From: Sva-07 sp963728355
GTDB lineage: Bacteria; Actinomycetota; Acidimicrobiia; Acidimicrobiales; Ilumatobacteraceae
Assembly (NCBI GenBank): GCA_963728355.1
Contig: CAVSJQ010000022.1
Span: 248,001 to 312,000 of the forward strand
Length of the DNA stretch: 64,000 nt
Direction of reading: 5' to 3'
A program made the position numbers and the translations under genes. How positions within the stretch are numbered: the first letter of the stretch is position 1; the number at the start of each line of letters is the position of its first letter. Shown piece after piece: positions 32,492 to 40,160 of the stretch. The notes beneath the pieces were generated by a model. The model had not been told where the DNA came from and did no database searches. It was given only the letters and a program-made list of their open reading frames with translations.

Positions 32492-34218
32492 AGGTATTGC
32501 CCGGTGGCAACCCGTTCGATCGCCCGGCCGCCAGAGACGTCGGTCTCGGCGGTCTCGGACACGAGCGTGCGGATGAAGATGATGCGCTCGCCCTTCTTGC
32601 CGGAGATCTTGGCCCAGTCGTCGGGGTTCGTGGTGTTCGGAAGATCCTCGTGCTCCTTGTACTCCTGCTTGATCGAGTCGAGCAGGTCCTGGGTGCACAC
32701 GCCCTTCGCGCCGCCGCTGATCACGCGCTTGATCGCCAGCTTCTTGGCGCGTCGCACGACGTTCTCGATCATCGCCCCCGACGAGAAGTCCTTGTAGTAG
32801 AGGATCTCCTTGTCGCCGTTCTGGTAGGTGACCTCGAGGAAGCGGTTGGCCTCGTCGTCGCGGTACATCTCGGCCACCGTGGCGTCGATCATGTCGGGGA
32901 TCGACTCGCCGGTCATGATCGGGATCTCGTTCGTGAGGTACCGAGCGAAGATCGCCTTGGCGGCCTCGGCGTTCGGCCGTTCGATCTTGATCTTCACGTC
33001 GAGGCGCCCGGGACGGAGGATCGCCGGGTCGATCAGGTCCTCACGGTTCGTCGCACCGATCACGATGACGTTCTTGAGACCCTCGACGCCGTCGATCTCG
33101 GAGAGCAGCTGCGGGACGATCGTGGACTCCATGTCGGAGCTGATACCCGAACCGCGGGTGCGGAACATCGAGTCCATCTCGTCGAAGAACACGATCACCG
33201 GCCACCCCTCGTCGCTCTTCTCGCGCGCCCGCTGGAACACGAGCCGGATCTGACGCTCGGTCTCGCCGACGTACTTGTTCAGCAGTTCGGGGCCCTTGAT
33301 GTTGATGAAGTAGCTGCGTCCCTTGCCCTCGCCGATCGTCTCGGCGACCTTTTTCGCGAGGCTGTTCGCGACCGCCTTGGCAATCAAGGTCTTGCCGCAG
33401 CCGGGAGGCCCGTACAGCAAGATGCCCTTCGGTGCCGGCAACTGGTGCTCTGCGAAGAGGTCCTGGTGCAGGAACGGCAGCTCGACGGCGTCGGCGATCT
33501 GCTCGATCTGGTCGTCGAGCCCGCCGATGTCGGTGTAGGAGATGTCGGGCACCTCTTCGAGCAGCAGGTGTTCGACCTCCGGGCGGGGCAGCTTCTCGAG
33601 CAGCAGGTTCGATCGTGTGTCGAGTCGCAGGTGATCGCCGGTGCGGATGTGGGTGCCACGAATGGTGTCGGCGAGCTCGCACACCCGCTCCTCGTCGGCG
33701 CGACCGACCACCACGATCCGCACGCCGTCCTCCATCACCTCTTTCACGGTGACGACCTCGCCGGTGATCTCCGCCGCCCGGGCCATGACCACGTTGTAGC
33801 TCTCGTTCAGTACCACCTCGGCGCCGCGATCGAGCAGTTCGTGGTCGATGTCGGGATGCAGGGCGACGCGCATCTTGCGGCCGCTGGTGAGGATGTCGAC
33901 GGTGTCGTCGTCGTTCTTGCCGACCACCACGCCGTAGGCGGAGGGCGGCTGCGAGAGCTTGTCGACCTCGTCGCGCAACGTCGAGATGTGCTCGCGTGCT
34001 TCTCGCAACGTGTAGGAGAGCTTCTCGTTCTGGCCGACCGCGGCCGCGAGCTGTCCCTTCGTCTCGAGGAGACGTTCCTCGAGCGAGTGGACACGCTTGG
34101 GCGCCTCGGCGAGGCGGGCGCGGAGATGTGCGATCTCCTCCTGGAGGGCTGCGAGCTCTTCGCGCTCGCCGGCTCCGGCGTCGTTGGTCGACCGTGGATC
34201 GTCCGCAGAGGTTGCCAT
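32488..34218 (-). CDS. arc: Proteasome-associated AAA ATPase (ARC/Mpa)
   Basis: The 576-aa protein has an N-terminal coiled coil (about 12-80; binds Pup), two OB-like domains and an AAA module. Walker A is GPPGCGKT (Lys about 276) and Walker B is VFFDEMDS (Asp/Glu about 346-347). The C-terminus GQYL places Tyr next to last, the docking motif for the alpha-ring pockets. It unfolds pupylated substrates into the core. ATG 34218 is preferred over 34233 because TACATT lies 6 nt upstream. Confidence 0.96.
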   Translation of the reverse strand: MATSADDPRSTNDAGAGEREELAALQEEIAHLRARLAEAPKRVHSLEERLLETKGQLAAAVGQNEKLSYTLREAREHISTLRDEVDKLSQPPSAYGVVVGKNDDDTVDILTSGRKMRVALHPDIDHELLDRGAEVVLNESYNVVMARAAEITGEVVTVKEVMEDGVRIVVVGRADEERVCELADTIRGTHIRTGDHLRLDTRSNLLLEKLPRPEVEHLLLEEVPDISYTDIGGLDDQIEQIADAVELPFLHQDLFAEHQLPAPKGILLYGPPGCGKTLIAKAVANSLAKKVAETIGEGKGRSYFINIKGPELLNKYVGETERQIRLVFQRAREKSDEGWPVIVFFDEMDSMFRTRGSGISSDMESTIVPQLLSEIDGVEGLKNVIVIGATNREDLIDPAILRPGRLDVKIKIERPNAEAAKAIFARYLTNEIPIMTGESIPDMIDATVAEMYRDDEANRFLEVTYQNGDKEILYYKDFSSGAMIENVVRRAKKLAIKRVISGGAKGVCTQDLLDSIKQEYKEHEDLPNTTNPDDWAKISGKKGERIIFIRTLVSETAETDVSGGRAIERVATGQYL

Positions 34219-34224
34219 GGGCCG

Positions 34225-34230
34225 AATGTA
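34225..34230 (-). promoter_or_regulatory. -10 element of a leaderless promoter (arc)
   Basis: TACATT on the minus strand, then 6 nt and ATG 34218. Confidence 0.6.
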
Positions 34231-34271
34231 CACGCCGGTACGGGAATCGTGTTTGCACGTGCTTGGCCGTG

Positions 34272-34277
34272 TAAACT
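34272..34277 (+). promoter_or_regulatory. Likely -10 of the ferredoxin gene
   Basis: TAAACT is positioned about 43 nt upstream of the ATG. The transcript would have a short leader that includes a clear GAGGAG at 34305-34310. The -35 is not convincing. Confidence 0.45.
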
Positions 34278-34319
34278 TCGCTCCGTAGGAAAACCCCCAC
34301 TCAACGAGGAGCCACTGAC

Positions 34320-34565
34320 ATGAAGGTCTGGATCGACCAGGATCTGTGCACCGGCGACGGCCTGTGCGAGGAGATCGCCCCCGACGTCTTCACCCTGCTC
34401 GACGACGGCCTCGCCTATGTCGTCGAGGGCGACAAGATCTTCGCGGCCGCGAAGGGCAACCCCCAGGGCGCCGAAGGTCTCGCCGAGATCCCGGACGGCC
34501 AGCTCGAAGCGGTGATCGAGTCCGCCGAGGAGTGCCCCGGCGAGTGCATCTACATCGAACCCTGA
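34320..34565 (+). CDS. Small [3Fe-4S]-type ferredoxin
   Basis: This 81-aa acidic ferredoxin has C10-TGD-GL-C16 followed near the C-terminus by ECPGECIYIE (C72 and C76). Asp13 takes the place of the second cluster Cys, as in monocluster [3Fe-4S] ferredoxins that serve P450 or reductase partners. It has a strong Shine-Dalgarno and is divergent from arc. A partner enzyme is not next to it. A strong terminator follows. Confidence 0.88.
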   Translation: MKVWIDQDLCTGDGLCEEIAPDVFTLLDDGLAYVVEGDKIFAAAKGNPQGAEGLAEIPDGQLEAVIESAEECPGECIYIEP

Positions 34566-34594
34566 CCCACGTGCGGTAGCACGAGTCGAACAGC

Positions 34595-34627
34595 ACGAGG
34601 CCCCGGATGTCGAATCCGGGGCCTCGT
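34595..34627. terminator. Strong 14-bp terminator hairpin
   Basis: ACGAGGCCCCGGAT and ATCCGGGGCCTCGT form a perfect 14-bp stem with a GTCGA loop, between the ferredoxin gene and the convergent MMPL gene. It is the best hairpin in the window and likely acts in both directions. Confidence 0.8.
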
Positions 34628-34657
34628 CGCGTCATCGTCGTGCCGTCGAGGTGTCGA

Positions 34658-36895
34658 TCAGCCGACGGGCTCCTCCTGCGGTGCGCTCACCGCGAGCTCC
34701 TCCGGCGGTGCCTCACTGATCCCGAAACGGTCGTGCAGGCGGCGCAGCGGGGCGGGCGCCCACCAGTTCCGATCGCCAGTTAGCTTCATCAGCGCCGGCA
34801 CGAGCGTGGAGCGCACGATGAAGGCGTCGACGAGCACGGCCACGGCGAGGCCGAGGCCGAACAGTTTGATGAACGTGACGCCCGACGTCGCGAAGGCGAA
34901 GAACGTGATCGAGAGCAGGAGGGCTGCGGCGGTGACGATGCGTCCCGTCTTCTCCAGCCCGACAGCGACCGCGAGGTCGTTGTCGCCGGTGCGGTCGTAC
35001 TCCTCCTTGATCCTCGACAGCAGGAAGACCTCGTAGTCCATGCTGAGCCCGAAGGCCACGCAGAACATCAGGATCGGCATCGAGATGTCGGTCAGGCCCG
35101 TTGGCGTGAAGCCGAGCAGGTCGGCGCCATTGCCTTCCTGGAACACCCACACCATCAACCCGAACGTCGCCGTCAGACTCAGCGCATTGAGCACGATCGC
35201 TTTCAGCGGGACGAGCAGCGATCCGAACATCAGGAACAACAGCACGAACGTCGCCACCACGATCATCGCCGCCGCGTCGGGCACGAGGTCGAAGATCGCC
35301 GACTTGGAGTCGACGAGCGCCGCCGACGCTCCGCCGACCAGCGTCTCGTCGAACAGAACGTCGAGCTCGCGGATTTCCTGCACCATCCGCTCGGCGTCCA
35401 CCGAGACGGGTTCGACCGAGGGCACCACGTTGAACCAGGTGGCATCCCCCGACGCGGAACCGGTCGGGTCGAACCGGGCCAACGAGGGGTCCGTCGCCAC
35501 GTTTCGGCCGCCGACGAATCGGCCGACGGCGCTGTCCACCCGGGTGACACCGGGCACGGTCGACACCTCGGCGGCGTACGCCTCGATCGACCCGGTGGTT
35601 GCTCCACCAATGGCCACGATCGCGAACGCATCGGCCTCGGACGAGTCGAACTCGTCGCGGAGGATGTCGGACTGACGCCGCACCTCGGTCGATTCGGGGA
35701 GCACCCGATCGTCGGGCACTCCCCACTCGACGCCGAGGAACGGCACGCCCAGCGCGAGGAGGAACACGATCCCGGTGACGGCCACACCGACGGGTCGACG
35801 CATCACGCCGGTGGCGAGACGGTGCCAGATCCCGTCGCCGACGACGAGTTCGGTGCGACGGAACAGCCGCAGCGAGTCCACCCGAGGGCCGAGCACGGCG
35901 AGCAGCGAAGGCAGCGACACGACGGAGATCACCATCGCAACGACGAGCACGCCGATTCCGCCATAGGCGAACGAACGCAGGAAGTAGAGCGGGAAGATCA
36001 ACAGGGCACTGAGCGAGATTGCCACGGTGATGGCGCTGAACGCCACGGTGCGCCCGGCGGTCTCGACGGTGCGGACGACGGCGTCATCGACGCTACGTCC
36101 GGCCGCTCGCTCCTCGCGGAACCGGCTGACGATGAACAACGAGTAGTCGATACTGAGTCCGAGGCCCAGCGCGGTCACCAGGTTGATCGAGAAGATCGAC
36201 ACGTCGGTGAACTGCGTCACCATCCACAGCACCATGAAGGCACCGAAGACCGACACGCCGCCGACGAGCACCGGAAGCCCGGCGGCGACCACCCCGCCGA
36301 ACACCAACAACAGCAGCAGCAGCGTCAGCGGTACGGCGATCGCCTCGGCGCGCACCAGGTCACCCTCGATCGTCTCGCCGACGGCGGCGAACACCGCTTC
36401 GGAGCCGGCGAGGCCCAACGTGACGCCGTCGCGTGCCGTGTGGCCGTACTCGTCGAGGACGAACTCGATGGTCTCGACCCGTTCGGGATCCTCCTCGGCC
36501 CCGGGGAAGCGCATCAGGATCAGGGCGCGGTCACCGTCGGCGGAGCGCAGCGGTGGTGCCGAGCCGAGGGACCAGTACGAGGCGACGTCGTCGACACCGT
36601 CGATCATCGCGAACTCCTCGGTGAGTGCCAGCCCGGTGGCGACGACCTCGGGAGCGTCGACGTCGCCGTTCTGCGCCGTCACGATGACGACGAGGTCGGC
36701 GCTGCCGGTGTCGAACTCGTCCTCGAGCGTGCCGATCGCTCTGGAGGATTCGGAGTCGGGATCGTCGAAGCCTCCATTGGTCAGCCCGGCGAAGACCCCG
36801 GAGCCGAGCACGATGGCGACGACCAGGCCGACGAGGGTGGCGACGAGGACGAGGCGGCGGCGGCGCACGATCAACTGGCCCAGTGTGGTGAACAC
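34658..36895 (-). CDS. MMPL/RND-type membrane transporter
   Basis: The 745-aa protein has two RND halves, each with one N-terminal transmembrane segment, a large external domain and five more helices. The start is VFTTLGQLIVRRRRLVLVATLVG. Conserved LGLSIDYSLFIVSRFREE and FGLSMDYEVFLLSRIKEEYD contain the Asp-Tyr pairs used for proton coupling. It probably exports lipids or hydrophobic compounds. GTG 36895 has GGGGAGGA at the right distance, so longer starts are rejected. TetR-type operators precede it. Confidence 0.92.
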   Translation of the reverse strand: MFTTLGQLIVRRRRLVLVATLVGLVVAIVLGSGVFAGLTNGGFDDPDSESSRAIGTLEDEFDTGSADLVVIVTAQNGDVDAPEVVATGLALTEEFAMIDGVDDVASYWSLGSAPPLRSADGDRALILMRFPGAEEDPERVETIEFVLDEYGHTARDGVTLGLAGSEAVFAAVGETIEGDLVRAEAIAVPLTLLLLLLVFGGVVAAGLPVLVGGVSVFGAFMVLWMVTQFTDVSIFSINLVTALGLGLSIDYSLFIVSRFREERAAGRSVDDAVVRTVETAGRTVAFSAITVAISLSALLIFPLYFLRSFAYGGIGVLVVAMVISVVSLPSLLAVLGPRVDSLRLFRRTELVVGDGIWHRLATGVMRRPVGVAVTGIVFLLALGVPFLGVEWGVPDDRVLPESTEVRRQSDILRDEFDSSEADAFAIVAIGGATTGSIEAYAAEVSTVPGVTRVDSAVGRFVGGRNVATDPSLARFDPTGSASGDATWFNVVPSVEPVSVDAERMVQEIRELDVLFDETLVGGASAALVDSKSAIFDLVPDAAAMIVVATFVLLFLMFGSLLVPLKAIVLNALSLTATFGLMVWVFQEGNGADLLGFTPTGLTDISMPILMFCVAFGLSMDYEVFLLSRIKEEYDRTGDNDLAVAVGLEKTGRIVTAAALLLSITFFAFATSGVTFIKLFGLGLAVAVLVDAFIVRSTLVPALMKLTGDRNWWAPAPLRRLHDRFGISEAPPEELAVSAPQEEPVG

Positions 36896-36938
36896 GATTT
36901 CCTCCCCGTTCGCCGACGCATCGGCGATGCAGTGATGG

Positions 36939-37010
36939 TTGACGGTTGAATGTTGACGGGTGTTACGTTGACGGGTGTCAATCAATCATCTGGGTGAACG
37001 GTTGTCAACC
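36939..37010. promoter_or_regulatory. Cluster of TTGAC/GTCAA half-sites between MMPL and TetR genes
   Basis: TTGAC occurs at 36939, 36953 and 36968. The last pairs with GTCAA at 36977 to give the palindrome TTGACGGGTGTCAA. A second palindrome, GGTTGTCAACC, is at 37000-37010, just before the TAACAT of the regulator gene. This fits operators for the adjacent TetR protein controlling both genes; binding itself is inference. Confidence 0.6.
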
Positions 37011-37012
37011 GA

Positions 37013-37018
37013 TAACAT
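37013..37018 (+). promoter_or_regulatory. -10 element of the tetR gene
   Basis: TAACAT, then 7 nt and GTG 37026. The GGTTGTCAACC palindrome ends 2 nt upstream, so a bound repressor would block it. Confidence 0.5.
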
Positions 37019-37025
37019 CGTGACC

Positions 37026-37637
37026 GTGGACACGTCACCGGCTCCGGCCCGCCAACGCTCACCGCGCGGCGAGGGCGAGACGCTCCGCGCCGACCTGCTC
37101 GACGCCACGGCGGAACTGATCGCGAAACACGGCGAGATGGATGCGGTGTCGCTGCGTGCCGTCGCACGTCGCGCCGGGGTCTCGGCGACCGCCGTCTATC
37201 GGCACTTCGACGACCACGTCGAGCTCCTCCGCGCTGCGGTCGACCACTGCTGGGCGACGTTCTACGAGCAGCTCCGAACGGCGGCGGCGTCGAGCGACGA
37301 TCCCTTTGCGTCGTTCCGAGCGATGGGCGATGCCTACGTGGCCTACGCGATGGAACGGCCAGGGCAGTACCGCGTGTTGTTCTCCGACAAGGTCGATCTC
37401 GGCGACGGCGACGCTCCCGGTGGCCTCGCCGCATTCCAGCTGCTCGTCGACAAGGTCGCCCAGATGCTCGCCGACCTCGACGACCAGCGCGACCCGTTCT
37501 TCGTTGCCGTGCAGGTCCACACATGGATCCACGGGATCGTCGAACTGTGCGGATCCCATCCGGACATGGCGTGGCCCGACACCGCACAGCTGCTCGACGG
37601 ATTGAGCGAGGCCTTGCGGCTCCAGCGGCCCGAGTGA
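37026..37637 (+). CDS. TetR-family transcriptional regulator (probable MMPL repressor)
   Basis: The protein is about 203 aa. The N-terminal helix-turn-helix shows LLDATAELIAKHGEMDAVSLRAVARRAGVSATAVYRHFDDHVELL, the classic TetR layout. The C-terminal domain has features of the TetR_C family that senses hydrophobic ligands (YAMERPGQYRVLFSDK). GTG 37026 is chosen from the -10 spacing; GTG 36975 is possible but would lie inside an operator. It is divergent from the MMPL gene. Confidence 0.88.
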   Translation: MDTSPAPARQRSPRGEGETLRADLLDATAELIAKHGEMDAVSLRAVARRAGVSATAVYRHFDDHVELLRAAVDHCWATFYEQLRTAAASSDDPFASFRAMGDAYVAYAMERPGQYRVLFSDKVDLGDGDAPGGLAAFQLLVDKVAQMLADLDDQRDPFFVAVQVHTWIHGIVELCGSHPDMAWPDTAQLLDGLSEALRLQRPE

Positions 37638-37653
37638 CGGCGCGCTGCGCCGT
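37637..37653. terminator. Hairpin between tetR and trmI
   Basis: ACGGCGC and GCGCCGT form a 7-bp stem with a 3-nt loop, starting at the tetR stop codon. It is located between convergent genes. Confidence 0.5.
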
Positions 37654-37662
37654 GCATCGCCG

Positions 37663-38445
37663 TCAGGGGTTGCGGCCGAGGAACCGGGCAACGCTCAAGA
37701 AGGCGGTGTGTGCGACCATCCGGTGATCCGGACGGACGGCTTGGCCCTCGATGTGCCAGCCGCGGTGCAACACCTCGATCGTCCTGGCGTCGATCCACTT
37801 GCCCTTGAGGGCGTCGCGGACCTGGACCGCCTGTGTGATCGACGGCGTGTAGGCCACCAGCAGTCCACCGGGCTGCAACACGGCCTCGGCCCGGGGGATC
37901 ACGTTCCACGGCTCGGGCAGATCGAGCACCACCCGGTCGAACATCCCCAGCTCCGGATCGATGCCTTCGTAGCTGTCGGCGATGTGCACCTCGTAGCGAT
38001 CGAGCGCCGGCGCACCGAGAAAGCTCTCGACGTTCTTCCTCGCACGGTTGGCGAAGTCCTCGCGGATCTCGTAGCCGACGATCTCGGCGCCGTAGCGCAA
38101 CATCGTCATCGACAGCGCTCCGGATCCGATCCCCGTCTCGAACACGCGCACGCCCGGCCCGATGTCGGCCAGCATGCAGATCGGGGCGAGATCCTTGGGG
38201 TAGATCACCTGGGCGCCACGCGGCATCTCCACCACGAAGTCCTCGAGCGTCGGCCGGAGGACCGTGTACTCCGAGCCCCTCGTCGAACGCACCACCACGC
38301 CTTCTCGCTGACCGATCACGTTGGCGTGCGCCACGAAGCCGTTGTGGCTGTGGAATTCGCCCCCATCCGCCAGATCGATCATGTACCGGCGCTTCTTGGA
38401 ATCGAGCAGGAGGGCCTTCTCCCCCGCCGTGAACACTCCGGTCAT
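37663..38445 (-). CDS. trmI: tRNA (adenine-58-N1)-methyltransferase
   Basis: The 260-aa class I SAM enzyme has the N-terminal beta domain (GVFTAGEKALLLDSKKRRYM). GAQVIYPKDLAPI follows, then motif I VFETGIGSGALSM (about 101-114) and the catalytic LDLPEPW (Asp about 175). It makes m1A58 in the T-loop of tRNA. ATG 38445 overlaps the TtuA-like gene (ATGA). It is the last gene of the thiolation operon. In mycobacteria trmI also lies near the proteasomal ATPase gene. Confidence 0.93.
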   Translation of the reverse strand: MTGVFTAGEKALLLDSKKRRYMIDLADGGEFHSHNGFVAHANVIGQREGVVVRSTRGSEYTVLRPTLEDFVVEMPRGAQVIYPKDLAPICMLADIGPGVRVFETGIGSGALSMTMLRYGAEIVGYEIREDFANRARKNVESFLGAPALDRYEVHIADSYEGIDPELGMFDRVVLDLPEPWNVIPRAEAVLQPGGLLVAYTPSITQAVQVRDALKGKWIDARTIEVLHRGWHIEGQAVRPDHRMVAHTAFLSVARFLGRNP

Positions 38446-39416
38446 CGTCGTCTCCCTCTGCCGCCACGCGCCAGCACGAGTTCGACCGGCACGGGTTCGT
38501 GCGCGCTCGACTTCTCCACGAGCCGGCAGAAGGCGCAGATCTCGCCCGTCGTCGGCGATCCGCATCGCTCGCATTCGTTCAGTTCGCCGGCGGCGGCAGC
38601 CGACTGTCCGGCCAGCAGCGGTGCCATCCGTTCGAGGAACCCCAGGTAGAACGAGGCCTTGGCCCCGGACGACTTGGCCTCGATCGCGTTCAGCGACTCC
38701 TTGTACGACAGGTGGCGGTTGCCCGCGGCGATCGGACATTCCTCGACGACGTAGTCGATGCCGCGCACCAGGCACCACGCGGCCATCTCACGTTCGGTCA
38801 GGCGCACGAGCGGCTTGACCTTCTTGGGGAAGCCGTTCGCCGCCGGGAGGACCGGCATCTGGCGGGCGAGATAGTCGAGATCCCAGCGCAGCGTGTTGCC
38901 GAACAGGACGGCCGCCTCGTCGTCGAGGTTGTGGCCGGTGACGACGACGTCGTAGCCACCGTCGAGTGCGGCCTGGTCGAACAGCCGGCGCTTGGAGAGG
39001 CCACACGCCGAGCACGGCACCCGGCCGGTCGCGCGTGACGCGGTCGGCACGTCGTAGCCGTAGTCCTCGCGCAGGTCGATCGTCTGCAGGTTCAGGCCGC
39101 GCTCTTCGGCGAACCGGCGGACGTAGCCGCCGCTGTCGGTCGAGTACTCACCGATCCCCAGGCCGATGTAGAGCCCGTCGGCCTGGTAGCCGGCTTCGAT
39201 CAGCATGTCCCACACGGCCAGCGAGTCCTTGCCGCCGCTGACCGCCACGAGAATGCGATCGCCGGGCGACAGCATTTCGAAGTCGTCGATCGCCTTGGCC
39301 ATCTGGCGGCGACAGAGCTGCTGCAGGTGTTCGGCACAGAACTTGGCGTTGTGACGGGGCAGGTCGATCACCGCAGGTGCCTTGCACACCCGGCACTTGC
39401 TGCCGACGGCGGTCAC
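38442..39416 (-). CDS. ttuA: TtuA-type tRNA 2-thiolation enzyme (PP-loop ATPase)
   Basis: The 324-aa protein has the full TtuA layout. An N-terminal zinc finger has C8, C11, C27 and H30. The PP-loop SGGKDS is at 60-65. CSACG (C135, C138) and C227 in VEECPIA form the three-Cys [4Fe-4S] site, and a C-terminal zinc finger has C282, C285, C294, C297. TtuA adds sulfur at position 2 of T54 in the tRNA T-loop. GTG 39416 overlaps the sulfur-carrier stop (GTGA). A TtcA/CtuA-type anticodon enzyme is less likely because both zinc fingers are present. Confidence 0.88.
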   Translation of the reverse strand: MTAVGSKCRVCKAPAVIDLPRHNAKFCAEHLQQLCRRQMAKAIDDFEMLSPGDRILVAVSGGKDSLAVWDMLIEAGYQADGLYIGLGIGEYSTDSGGYVRRFAEERGLNLQTIDLREDYGYDVPTASRATGRVPCSACGLSKRRLFDQAALDGGYDVVVTGHNLDDEAAVLFGNTLRWDLDYLARQMPVLPAANGFPKKVKPLVRLTEREMAAWCLVRGIDYVVEECPIAAGNRHLSYKESLNAIEAKSSGAKASFYLGFLERMAPLLAGQSAAAAGELNECERCGSPTTGEICAFCRLVEKSSAHEPVPVELVLARGGRGRRR

Positions 39417-39613
39417 GATGCTCCGCCGGAGATCACGGGCCGGACCTCGATCGTGTCGCCGTCGTCGAGACGGGCGTCGCCGGGCACGAGCGTGCCGTTG
39501 CAGATCACGAGGTGTGCCTCGCGGTCGAGGCCGAGTTCGTCGAGGAGTCGATCGACCGTGCGACCACCCTGGACCTCGATCTCCCGCCGCGGGTTGCGCA
39601 GCAGGACGTTCAC
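39413..39613 (-). CDS. Ubiquitin-fold sulfur carrier (TtuB/ThiS/MoaD-like) with GGAS C-terminus
   Basis: The 66-aa beta-grasp protein (VNVLLRNPRREIEVQGG, TVDRLLDELGL, LVPGDARLDDGDTIEVRPVISGGAS). The di-glycine that would carry the thiocarboxylate is followed by Ala-Ser, so a peptidase would have to expose it, or the tail is tolerated. Overlaps with TtuA and with the upstream gene suggest it is the sulfur donor for TtuA. A ThiF/MoeB-type activating enzyme is not in this window. ThiS is an alternative name, but no thiamine genes are nearby. Confidence 0.82.
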   Translation of the reverse strand: MNVLLRNPRREIEVQGGRTVDRLLDELGLDREAHLVICNGTLVPGDARLDDGDTIEVRPVISGGAS

Positions 39614-39921
39614 GATGCCCGCTGCGCCGCCTCGAGATCGGCGCGTGCGGCGTCGGCCAGCGACGCCTTGGTGATGCCGGCGCGCTTGGCCTGCCTGCGA
39701 GTGAGGGGAGCCGCCGCCGCCACGGTGATCACGTGGCCGACGCCGACCCGGCGGGTTCCGATGCGTTCGGGGTGCTTGCCGAAGAACCGTTGCAGACTCT
39801 TCTCGAAGATGATGTAGAAGGCAATGGCGCGCCACAGGCGGCTGGGTCCGAACAGTCCGCTGCGGAGCGCCTTGCGCCGGATCAGGTACCTCGGACGCAG
39901 GAGGACGGGGAGCTGCGCCAT
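39610..39921 (-). CDS. Small basic hypothetical protein in the tRNA-modification operon
   Basis: The 103-aa, strongly basic protein (PRYLIRRKALRSG, SRLWRAIAFYIIFEKSLQRFFGKHPE, TRRQAKRAGI) has one short hydrophobic stretch and no recognised family. It overlaps the sulfur-carrier gene by GTGA, so co-translation is likely. RNA or membrane-surface binding would fit the charge but is speculation. Confidence 0.72.
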   Translation of the reverse strand: MAQLPVLLRPRYLIRRKALRSGLFGPSRLWRAIAFYIIFEKSLQRFFGKHPERIGTRRVGVGHVITVAAAAPLTRRQAKRAGITKASLADAARADLEAAQRAS

Positions 39922-40148
39922 CAGATCCGTCGGATCTCGACCACGGTGCTGCGCTTCTTACCCGAACGCTTGCCGAGCAGGAAGAAGATCAACAACAGCA
40001 CGACCCCGCCGGCGGCAGCGGTCGTGGCGATGGTCGACTTCTTGTCCTCGACCTTGCTCTGGACGTCGCCCTGGAACGACTTGAGCTTGTTCTCGATGTC
40101 CTGTGGGGTGATCTTGGTGGTCGGCACGGTCTCGGGCTTCTTGGCCAT
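39921..40148 (-). CDS. Small single-pass membrane protein, function unknown
   Basis: The 75-aa protein has a hydrophilic N-terminus (TPQDIENKLKSFQGDV), a transmembrane helix (TIATTAAAGGVVLLLIFFLLG) and a very basic cytoplasmic tail (KRSGKKRSTVVEIRR). Its stop shares one base with the next ATG (TGATG). GGAGCC lies upstream of the start. Confidence 0.75.
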   Translation of the reverse strand: MAKKPETVPTTKITPQDIENKLKSFQGDVQSKVEDKKSTIATTAAAGGVVLLLIFFLLGKRSGKKRSTVVEIRRI

Positions 40149-40160
40149 GGGACAGGCTCC

